Below are positions 1-5,178 of a stretch of 20,017 nucleotides of DNA, in pieces. The position numbers and the translations under genes were made by a program. Position 1 is the first letter of the stretch. Every line of letters starts with the position of its first letter. The DNA lies in NCBI GenBank assembly GCA_035462845.1, contig DATHTV010000015.1, forward strand, positions 1-20,017, written 5' to 3'. The notes under the pieces were generated by a model. It saw only the letters and a program-made list of their open reading frames with translations, ran no database searches and was not told where the DNA came from. The stretch comes from DASTQL01 sp035462845. GTDB lineage: Bacteria > Actinomycetota > Actinomycetes > Jiangellales > Jiangellaceae.

Positions 1-27
1 GCCGTCGCGGTCGGGCAGCACGGTCAC
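1..27 (-). CDS. Possible 5' end of an unidentified gene, cut by the window edge
   Basis: A GTG at 27-25 opens a frame that reads VTVLPDRDG before the window ends. The only support is a TAGCCT hexamer on the minus strand (40-35) lying 7 nt before the GTG. That is the same -10-to-start geometry seen at metF, crtE and the kinase in this window, so a leaderless start is plausible. The frame is also open further upstream, into the end of the SIMPL gene, so a start overlapping that gene cannot be excluded. Nine residues are too few to name a family. Confidence 0.3.
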
Positions 28-53
28 GCCACGGAGGCTATCCGCCTGACCGG

Positions 54-677
54 TCAGTCCCAGGCCCAGCAGACCGTCACGGCGGCAGCGACCTCCTGCT
101 GTCCCGGGTCGACCGCGACCTCGGCAGCGGCGGCCATCATCCGCGCCGCTCCCATCGGCCTCGGCGCGGGTGGCCGGGATCCCTCCTCGACCCACAGGAC
201 CTCGCCGAGCCCGCGGCCCGCCTGGGCGGCCAGCCGTCGGGCCTTGCGGGCCGCGTCGGCGAAGGCCTCGTCCCTGGCGGCGTCGGCCAGGGCTGCCGGG
301 TCGGAGTGGGAGAAGGTCATACCGTCCATCCGGGCGGCGTCCCCGGCGGCGGCCAGCGCCGAGGCCAGCACCCGGCCGGCGTCGGCGACCACGCGGACAG
401 TCGCCAGCGTTCCCAGCCGGGCGGTGTGCCGCACCGGGCCGGCGCCCTGGGGCCCGTTGTCGGTCCAGAGCGAGGTCTGGCCGCTGCGCAGGTCGGTCTC
501 GGCGACCCCGCCGTCGAGCAGCGCGCGGCGCAGCGCGGCCTGTGCCTCGGTGGCCCGCGCGAGCACCGACTCCACCGACGACGCGGTCGCCTCGACCCCG
601 AGGGAGAGCACGACGACGTCCGGCGGCGCGGACGCCGAGCCGGTACCGGTCACGGTGACGCCTCGCTGCTCGCTCAC
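54..677 (-). CDS. SIMPL-domain (DUF541) protein
   Basis: This 207-residue protein begins at a GTG at 677. It opens with the family's VTGTGSASAPPDVV stretch (residues about 8-21), followed by a LGVEATA strand and a long Ala/Arg-rich helical region (about 28-55). A second half carries the TARLGTLATVRV strand and a DEAFADAARKARRLA helix. These are the hallmarks of the SIMPL/DUF541 family (named after a mouse signalling protein; bacterial members include BP26 and YggE), whose biochemical role is poorly defined. Many SIMPL proteins are exported, but this one has no signal peptide or membrane segment, so a cytoplasmic location is inferred. A CATGAT hexamer 6 nt before the GTG suggests a leaderless promoter of its own. 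It lies 106 bp downstream of metF on the same strand, separated by a repeat-based hairpin, so it is probably a separate unit. Confidence 0.85.
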   Translation of the reverse strand: MSEQRGVTVTGTGSASAPPDVVVLSLGVEATASSVESVLARATEAQAALRRALLDGGVAETDLRSGQTSLWTDNGPQGAGPVRHTARLGTLATVRVVADAGRVLASALAAAGDAARMDGMTFSHSDPAALADAARDEAFADAARKARRLAAQAGRGLGEVLWVEEGSRPPAPRPMGAARMMAAAAEVAVDPGQQEVAAAVTVCWAWD

Positions 678-683
678 GGGCCG

Positions 684-689
684 ATCATG
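684..689 (-). promoter_or_regulatory. -10 box (leaderless) of the SIMPL gene
   Basis: CATGAT on the minus strand is followed by 6 nt and the GTG start at 677, placing the predicted +1 at the start codon. No purine-rich Shine-Dalgarno sequence lies between. The hexamer sits inside CCGATCATG, a degenerate copy of the repeat found at 759-775 and 4435-4577. No convincing -35 box is seen. Confidence 0.4.
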
Positions 690-722
690 CCGGGGCGGGC
701 CCCGGGGCGCGAGCGTCAGCAG

Positions 723-775
723 GGCGATTATGCGACGTGCCCGGGCTCACCGACGCGTTGGCGTCTCATGATCGC
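723..775. terminator. Repeat-built inverted repeat after metF
   Basis: The arms are GCGATTATGCGACG (724-737) and CGTCTCATGATCGC (762-775). They match over 12 of 14 positions, one of the two exceptions being a possible U-G wobble on the plus strand, with a 24-nt loop. The hairpin starts 8 bp downstream of the metF stop and probably ends that transcript. The right arm is a full copy of the repeat found again after crtI. No T-tract follows, as is common for actinobacterial hairpins. Confidence 0.45.
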
Positions 776-783
776 GGGGGCGC

Positions 784-1701
784 TCAGGCCGCGACGTGCA
801 GGCCCAGCCCCGCGTAGATCTCGCGCGTGGCCGTCGACCGGTTCAGCGTGTAGAAGTGCAGGCCGGGGGCGCCGCCCGCGAGCAGCTCCTCGCACATCTC
901 CGTCGCGACCTCGACCCCGATCGCCCGCACCGCCACCGGGTCGTCGGCGACCGCGTGCAGCCGGCGGGCCAGCTCGGGCGGGAAGGCCGCGCCCGAGAGC
1001 TGGGCGAAGCGCTCGATCTGGGCCACGTTGGTCACCGGCATGACCCCGGGCACGACAGGGATCTCGCACCCGTAGCGCCGGGAGCGCTCGACCAGGTCGA
1101 AGTAGTCGTCGGCGCGGAAGAAGAACTGGGTGATCGCGAAGTCCGCACCCGCCTCGGCCTTCGCGCCCAGCACCCGGGCGTCGGTCTCGTGGTCGGGCGA
1201 CTCTGGGTGGCGCTCCGGGAAGGCCGCGACGCCGACGCAGAAGTCGCCGAGGCTGCGGACCAGCCGGACCAGCTCGTCGGCGTGGGTCAGCCCCTCGGGG
1301 TGCGGTACCCACGGCGAGCCCGGCCCGCCCGGCGGGTCGCCGCGGAGGGCCAGCACGTTCCGTACGCCCGCGTCGGCGTATGACCCCACGACGCCACGCA
1401 GGTCCTCGACCGACGACCCCACGCAGGTGAGGTGCCCGACGGCGGTGAGCGTGGTCTCCTCGCTGATCCGCCCGGTGATCCGGACCGTACGGTCGCGGGT
1501 CGTGCCCCCGGCGCCGTACGTGACCGAGACGAACGTCGGGTTCAGGCACTCCAGCTCGCGCAGCGCCCGCCACAGCAGCGCCTCGCCCTCGTCGGTCTTG
1601 GGCGGGAAGAACTCGAAGGAGTAGGAGCGACGGCCGGACGCGAGCAGCTCGCGGATGGTGTGCGCACCACCCGGCATCGTCGACGGCAGCCCCAGGGTCA
1701 C
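784..1701 (-). CDS. metF: 5,10-methylenetetrahydrofolate reductase
   Basis: MetF reduces 5,10-methylene-THF to 5-methyl-THF with FAD and NAD(P)H, supplying the methyl group for methionine synthesis. With the GTG start at 1701 the protein is 305 residues, close to the usual size, and begins VTLGLPSTMPGG. The (beta/alpha)8 barrel signatures are present: YSFEFFPPKTDEGE near the N-terminus with the catalytic Glu, FVSVTYGAGGTTRDRT, NVLALRGDPP, and ADFAITQFFFRADDYF. The C-terminus reads LHFYTLNRS. A longer frame has ATG codons at 1722 and 1749. I prefer GTG 1701 because a TACCCT -10 hexamer (1713-1708) lies exactly 6 nt upstream, which would make the transcript leaderless and leave the upstream ATGs untranscribed. 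The gene is divergent from crtE across 146 bp and ends just before a repeat hairpin. Confidence 0.95.
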   Translation of the reverse strand: MTLGLPSTMPGGAHTIRELLASGRRSYSFEFFPPKTDEGEALLWRALRELECLNPTFVSVTYGAGGTTRDRTVRITGRISEETTLTAVGHLTCVGSSVEDLRGVVGSYADAGVRNVLALRGDPPGGPGSPWVPHPEGLTHADELVRLVRSLGDFCVGVAAFPERHPESPDHETDARVLGAKAEAGADFAITQFFFRADDYFDLVERSRRYGCEIPVVPGVMPVTNVAQIERFAQLSGAAFPPELARRLHAVADDPVAVRAIGVEVATEMCEELLAGGAPGLHFYTLNRSTATREIYAGLGLHVAA

Positions 1702-1707
1702 GCTCCG

Positions 1708-1713
1708 AGGGTA
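1708..1713 (-). promoter_or_regulatory. metF: -10 box (leaderless) of metF
   Basis: TACCCT on the minus strand, then CGGAGC, then the GTG at 1701. The match to TANNNT and the 6-nt gap place transcription start at the start codon and argue against the longer ATG starts at 1722 and 1749. Confidence 0.5.
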
Positions 1714-1819
1714 GGACGCCATCCGCTCCGCGGGAGGCCGGTCCCGCATCTCGGACGCAGCCAGGCGCGACAGACCCCCGGCGCGCCGCCGCCAGCAAGG
1801 TCGCGCTCGACCTGCCCGG

Positions 1820-1840
1820 AGGCGACCGCTCGCCTAGGCT
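1820..1840 (+). promoter_or_regulatory. crtE: crtE promoter: -10 box with overlapping palindromes
   Basis: TAGGCT (1835-1840) is a TANNNT -10 box, followed by 7 nt and the GTG start of crtE at 1848, so the transcript should be leaderless. AGGCGA (1820-1825) and TCGCCT (1830-1835) form a 6-bp inverted repeat with a 4-nt centre that runs into the -10 box. GCCTAGGC (1832-1839) is a perfect 8-bp palindrome centred on the -10 box. This could be an operator for a repressor of carotenoid synthesis, but no regulator is identified. No good -35 box is seen. Confidence 0.45.
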
Positions 1841-1847
1841 CGGCGCC

Positions 1848-2933
1848 GTGACGACAGCCGCCGCGCCGCTCGACGCCGAGGACCTGCGGTCCCGGGTGCA
1901 GAAGATCCTCGACGACTTCCTGGCCCACCAGGCCGAGCTCCTCGAGCAGGTCAGCACCGACCTGACGCCGATGGCCGAGGCGGTCAGCGACCTGGTGCAC
2001 GGCGGCAAGCGGCTACGTCCGGCGTTCTGCTACTGGGGCTGGCGCGGGGCCGGCCGGCCCGACCAGCACGAGATCGTGCGCGCGGCGACCGGGCTGGAGC
2101 TGTTCCAGGCCGCGGCGCTGATCCACGACGACGTCATGGACGGCTCGGACACCCGGCGCGGCATGCCGGCGGTCCACCGGCGGTTCGCCGAGCTGCACCG
2201 GGGCTCGTCGTGGACCGGGTCGCCCGAGCGCTTCGGGGAGGCCGCGGCGATCCTCATCGGCGACCTGTGCCTGAGCTGGGCCGACGAGCTGCTCAGCTCC
2301 TGCGGCCTGCCCGAGGAGGCCGTCCGCCGGGGACGGCCGGTATTCGACCTGATGCGCACCCAGCTGATGGGCGGGCAGTACCTCGACATGCTCGAGCAGG
2401 CGCTCGGCACCACACCCGCGGGCGGCACCGCCGAGCGGGCCCGCACCGTGATCCGGTTCAAGAGCGCCAAGTACTCCATCGAGCACCCGCTGCTGCTCGG
2501 CGGCACCCTGGCCGGGGCCCCGCAGCAGCTGCTTCACGCCTACTCCGCGTACGGCCTGCCGCTGGGCGAGGCGTTCCAGCTGCGCGACGACGTGCTCGGG
2601 GTGTTCGGCGACCCGGCCGAGACCGGCAAGCCCGCGGGCGACGACCTGCGCGAGGGCAAGCGCACCGTCCTCGTCGCGTACGCGCTGGAGCGGGCGACCC
2701 CGGCCCAGGCGGCCGCCGTACGGCGGCACCTGGGCGACCCGCGACTCGACCCGCAGGGCGTCGAGGTGCTGCGCGACGTGATCGTCGACACGGGGGCCCT
2801 GGACCGGGTCGAGCAGCTCGTCGCCTCGCTGGTGCACGAGGCGCAGCACGCACTCGACGGCGCGGAGGTCACGCCGGAGGCCCGTACCGTCCTCGACGGC
2901 CTCGTCGTCGCAGCCACCGCCCGGAAGGTCTGA
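1848..2933 (+). CDS. crtE: Geranylgeranyl diphosphate synthase (polyprenyl synthetase)
   Basis: This all-trans prenyltransferase condenses isopentenyl diphosphate onto allylic diphosphates; in this context its product is probably C20 GGPP for carotenoids. The protein has 361 residues. GGKRLRP (52-58) binds the homoallylic substrate. The first aspartate-rich motif is DDVMD (94-98), followed by the TRRG loop. The second is FQLRDDVLG (244-251), and KYS (208-210) and GKR (270-272) supply the conserved lysines. The GTG start at 1848 is supported by a TAGGCT box 7 nt upstream and by the absence of any Shine-Dalgarno sequence. The stop is followed 3 nt later by the crtI start, so the two genes form an operon. 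Product chain length cannot be proved from sequence alone; a longer-chain synthase is less likely given the crtI neighbour. Confidence 0.95.
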   Translation: MTTAAAPLDAEDLRSRVQKILDDFLAHQAELLEQVSTDLTPMAEAVSDLVHGGKRLRPAFCYWGWRGAGRPDQHEIVRAATGLELFQAAALIHDDVMDGSDTRRGMPAVHRRFAELHRGSSWTGSPERFGEAAAILIGDLCLSWADELLSSCGLPEEAVRRGRPVFDLMRTQLMGGQYLDMLEQALGTTPAGGTAERARTVIRFKSAKYSIEHPLLLGGTLAGAPQQLLHAYSAYGLPLGEAFQLRDDVLGVFGDPAETGKPAGDDLREGKRTVLVAYALERATPAQAAAVRRHLGDPRLDPQGVEVLRDVIVDTGALDRVEQLVASLVHEAQHALDGAEVTPEARTVLDGLVVAATARKV

Positions 2934-2936
2934 CCA

Positions 2937-4430
2937 GTGCGCACCGTCGACGGCCCCACCGACCACGTCGTCGTCGTCGGGGCGGGGCTCGGCGGGCTGT
3001 CCGCCGCGCTGCGCCTCGCCGGCGCGGGCCGCCGGGTCACCCTGCTCGAGCGCGAGGCGGTCCCAGGCGGACGCAACGGGGTCATCCACGACGCGGGCTA
3101 CGCCTTCGACACCGGGCCCACCGTGCTGACCATGCCGGACCTCATCGCCGACGCCTTCGACGCGGTCGGGGAGCGGATGGAGGACTGGCTGGAGCTGGTG
3201 CCGGCCGAGCCGCTCTACCGCGCGTTCTACCCGGACGGCTCGCAGCTCGACACGCACGCCGACTCGGAGGACATGGCCGACGAGATCGCCCGGGTGATCG
3301 GCCCGGAGGAGGCCGACGGCTACCGGCGGTTCGTGCGCTACGTGTCCGAGCTCTACCGCATCGAGCAGCGGCACTTCATCGACCGCAACCTCGACTCCCC
3401 GCTGGGCCTGGTCAACCAGCACCTGGCCCGGCTGGCCGGGATCGGCGGGTTCCGCCGGATGGCGCCGAAGGTGGCCGAGTACCTCAAGGACCCGCGGACC
3501 CAGCGGCTGTTCTCCTTCCAGGCGATGTACGCGGGGATGAGCCCGTACGACGCCTTCGCGATCTACGCCGTCATCGCCTACATGGACTCGGTGGCGGGGG
3601 TCTTCTTCCCCAGGGGCGGGATGCACGCCGTGCCCCGCGGGCTGGCCGGCGCGGCGGAGAAGCACGGCGTGGAGATCCGCTACGACACCGAGGTGTCGCG
3701 GGTCGAGCTCTCCGGGCGCCGGGCGACGGCCGTGGTCACGACGGACGGCGAGCGCATCCCGGCCGACGTCGTCGTGCTCAACCCCGACCTGCCGGTGGCC
3801 CGGCGCGACCTGCTCGGGCACCCGGTCCGGCGGCCGCTGCGCTTCAGCCCCTCCTGCTTCCTCATGCTGGCCGGCTCGCGGGCCTCGTACTCGAAGATCG
3901 CCCACCACAACATCCACTTCCGGCCGGCCTGGAAGTCGATGTTCCGGGAGCTGGTCGACGACGAGGTGCTGGTGAGCGACCCGTCGTTCCTGGTCACCAA
4001 CCCGACGCACACCGACCCCTCACTGGCACCGGCCGGGCGCGAGATCTACTACGTGCTCTTCATGACACCGAACCTGCACGGTGGCCAGGACTGGGAGCGG
4101 CTGCGGGCGCCCTTCCGCGACGAGGTCGTCGGGCACCTCGAGCAGGAGGGGTACGTCGGGTTCGGCGACGCGATCGAGGTCGAGCACCTGACGACCCCGT
4201 TGGACTGGCAGCGCCGCGGCATGGAGATGGGCGCCCCCTTCGCGTCCGCGCACTCCTTCACCCAGACCGGGCCGTTCCGGCCGCGCAACCTGTGGGGCGA
4301 CAACGTCGTCTTCGTCGGCTCCGGCACGCAGCCGGGCGTCGGCGTGCCGATGGTGCTGGTGTCGGGCCGGCTGGCCGCGGAGCGGGTGACCGGGCCGGAC
4401 CCCGCGTACCGCTCGCGCGCCTGGCGCTGA
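2937..4430 (+). CDS. crtI: Phytoene desaturase (CrtI-type)
   Basis: CrtI is an FAD-dependent, membrane-associated desaturase that turns colourless phytoene into lycopene. The protein has 497 residues. An N-terminal dinucleotide-binding fold is visible as VVVVGAGLGGLSAALRLA (GxGxxG at 15-20) ending in ERE and followed by VPGGRNG. The mid-region contains AFDTGPTVLTMP and FSFQAMYAGMSPY. The C-terminal FAD motif is NVVFVGSGTQPGVGVPM, running to SGRLAAERV. GTG 2937 lies 3 nt after the crtE stop, so translation is probably coupled. The number of desaturation steps (neurosporene, lycopene or didehydrolycopene) cannot be read from sequence; four steps to lycopene is expected because lycopene cyclase genes lie nearby. 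A repeat hairpin begins 6 bp after the stop. Confidence 0.95.
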   Translation: MRTVDGPTDHVVVVGAGLGGLSAALRLAGAGRRVTLLEREAVPGGRNGVIHDAGYAFDTGPTVLTMPDLIADAFDAVGERMEDWLELVPAEPLYRAFYPDGSQLDTHADSEDMADEIARVIGPEEADGYRRFVRYVSELYRIEQRHFIDRNLDSPLGLVNQHLARLAGIGGFRRMAPKVAEYLKDPRTQRLFSFQAMYAGMSPYDAFAIYAVIAYMDSVAGVFFPRGGMHAVPRGLAGAAEKHGVEIRYDTEVSRVELSGRRATAVVTTDGERIPADVVVLNPDLPVARRDLLGHPVRRPLRFSPSCFLMLAGSRASYSKIAHHNIHFRPAWKSMFRELVDDEVLVSDPSFLVTNPTHTDPSLAPAGREIYYVLFMTPNLHGGQDWERLRAPFRDEVVGHLEQEGYVGFGDAIEVEHLTTPLDWQRRGMEMGAPFASAHSFTQTGPFRPRNLWGDNVVFVGSGTQPGVGVPMVLVSGRLAAERVTGPDPAYRSRAWR

Positions 4431-4437
4431 GTTCGGC

Positions 4438-4485
4438 GATCATGAGGCGGTGACGCCCTCACCGCCCTGGCAACGCCTCATGATC
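4438..4485. terminator. Repeat-built hairpin after crtI
   Basis: GATCATGAGGCG (4438-4449) and CGCCTCATGATC (4474-4485) form a perfect 12-bp inverted repeat with a 24-nt loop, starting 8 bp after the crtI stop. It probably ends the crtE-crtI transcript. Both arms carry G/C at the variable position (GAGGCG with CGCCTC), whereas the neighbouring hairpin carries A/T there, so base pairing is kept in each. Confidence 0.55.
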
Positions 4486-4536
4486 ACCCTCGGGCCTCAC
4501 GACCTCCTGACGAAGCCGGGCCCACGAGGCCGGTAA

Positions 4537-4575
4537 CGTCTCATGATCGGCTAGCCGGCCGGCGATCATGAGACG
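4537..4575. terminator. Repeat-built hairpin overlapping the 3' end of the hemerythrin-like gene
   Basis: CGTCTCATGATCG (4537-4549) and CGATCATGAGACG (4563-4575) are a perfect 13-bp inverted repeat with a 13-nt loop. The right arm overlaps the last codons and stop of the minus-strand gene ending at 4566. It is suited to act as a terminator for that gene and as a second barrier to readthrough from crtI. Confidence 0.55.
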
Positions 4576-5015
4576 CCGAGGTCGTCACTCCGGTAGACCT
4601 CGGCCAGGTCCCGTGGCGACAGCGGCGGGTGGAGACCGCGCAGCACCGCCTCCCGCGCCTGGTCGTGCTCGTCGAGCAGCCGGCGCAGCCGCCGCAGGGC
4701 GTCGCCGAGCCGCTCCCGAACGGGCGGCCCGCCGTCCACGACCAGGGCCGTGATCCCTGCCGACACCCGCTCCCCGGCGACGGCCAGGGCGGCGTGGCGG
4801 GCCGCGAGCTGCTCGAGAGCCGCCGCCGCATCCGGGTGCCGGGCGGTCAGCAGCGGAACAGCACGCTGCTGCTCGCACCTGCGGTAGCGGCCCAGCTCGG
4901 CGGCCACCGACGCCCACGCGGCGGACAGCTCGGCCGGCCCGGCGCGCGCGGACAGCGCCTCGCCGGCCAGCAGGTCCACAGCGTCACGGACCCGCCGGTG
5001 CATCGCCGTCGCCAT
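4566..5015 (-). CDS. Small helical protein, possibly a degenerate hemerythrin-like (HHE) bundle
   Basis: The 149-residue product is almost wholly helical and Ala/Arg/Leu-rich, with no membrane segment or signal peptide. Its spacing resembles hemerythrin HHE proteins: H6 in helix 1, RYRRCEQQRAVPLL (43-56) where HxxxE...P is expected, H74 in ARHAAL, and EHDQARE with H117 and E122. The first His of the HxxxE pair is replaced by Arg or Cys, so a complete di-iron site is doubtful. The family call is a pattern-based guess. The ATG at 5015 is chosen because GAGAGG lies 7 nt upstream; the frame is open to 5120 but has no better start. The last codons GGC GTC TCA TGA are supplied by the repeat at 4561-4577. 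The gene is convergent with crtI and divergent from the AfsR-like regulator across 163 bp. Confidence 0.7.
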   Translation of the reverse strand: MATAMHRRVRDAVDLLAGEALSARAGPAELSAAWASVAAELGRYRRCEQQRAVPLLTARHPDAAAALEQLAARHAALAVAGERVSAGITALVVDGGPPVRERLGDALRRLRRLLDEHDQAREAVLRGLHPPLSPRDLAEVYRSDDLGVS

Positions 5016-5127
5016 GGCTCCACCTCTCCGGTCGCAGTGCAGCCATGGTCGGGGGTCGCACTTGGTGACCACTTGGACGGCATTCGTCAGCTCGCCGGAT
5101 GGGCGTGTCCAGCGGTGCATCCGCGTC

Positions 5128-5133
5128 TACGCT
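5128..5133 (+). promoter_or_regulatory. Candidate -10 box of the AfsR-like regulator gene
   Basis: TACGCT fits TANNNT and would start a transcript near 5140, giving a leader of about 40 nt that contains the GGGAGG ribosome binding site. No clear -35 hexamer is seen 16-18 nt upstream. Confidence 0.35.
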
Positions 5134-5166
5134 CCGCTTGACCCCGGTGCTCCGGGCGCCGGGAGC

Positions 5167-5172
5167 GGGAGG
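5167..5172 (+). promoter_or_regulatory. Ribosome binding site deciding the regulator's start
   Basis: GGGAGG lies 6 nt before the GTG at 5179. It supports that codon over the GTG at 5191 and over ATG 5014, from which the frame is also open but which has no family homology in the extra 55 residues. Confidence 0.55.
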
Positions 5173-5178
5173 CGTGCG

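Larger units (their letters stand above)
4435..4577. repeat. Cluster of four GATCATGAG(A/G)CG repeats between convergent genes
   Basis: Four copies lie in about 140 bp: GGCGATCATGAGGCGG (4435-4450), AACGCCTCATGATCACC (4472-4488), AACGTCTCATGATCGGC (4535-4551) and GGCGATCATGAGACGCC (4561-4577). They alternate in orientation and make two hairpins. Between them GGCCTC (4493-4498) and GAGGCC (4526-4531) form a third, weaker pair. Another full copy lies at 759-775, with degenerate copies at 679-694 and 722-737. The same short sequence recurring in non-adjacent intergenic regions suggests a dispersed genomic repeat family rather than a one-off terminator. I do not recognise it as a named element. 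Confidence 0.7.

Noticed and set aside
2013..4010. 665-codon minus-strand frame over crtE and crtI
   Set aside because: Shadow of two certain genes; low-complexity His/Asp/Arg/Val composition and no domain.
5014..5178. Longer start (ATG 5014) for the AfsR-like regulator
   Set aside because: The extension overlaps the divergent gene's start region and promoter, and family homology begins right after GTG 5179, which has a GGGAGG site.
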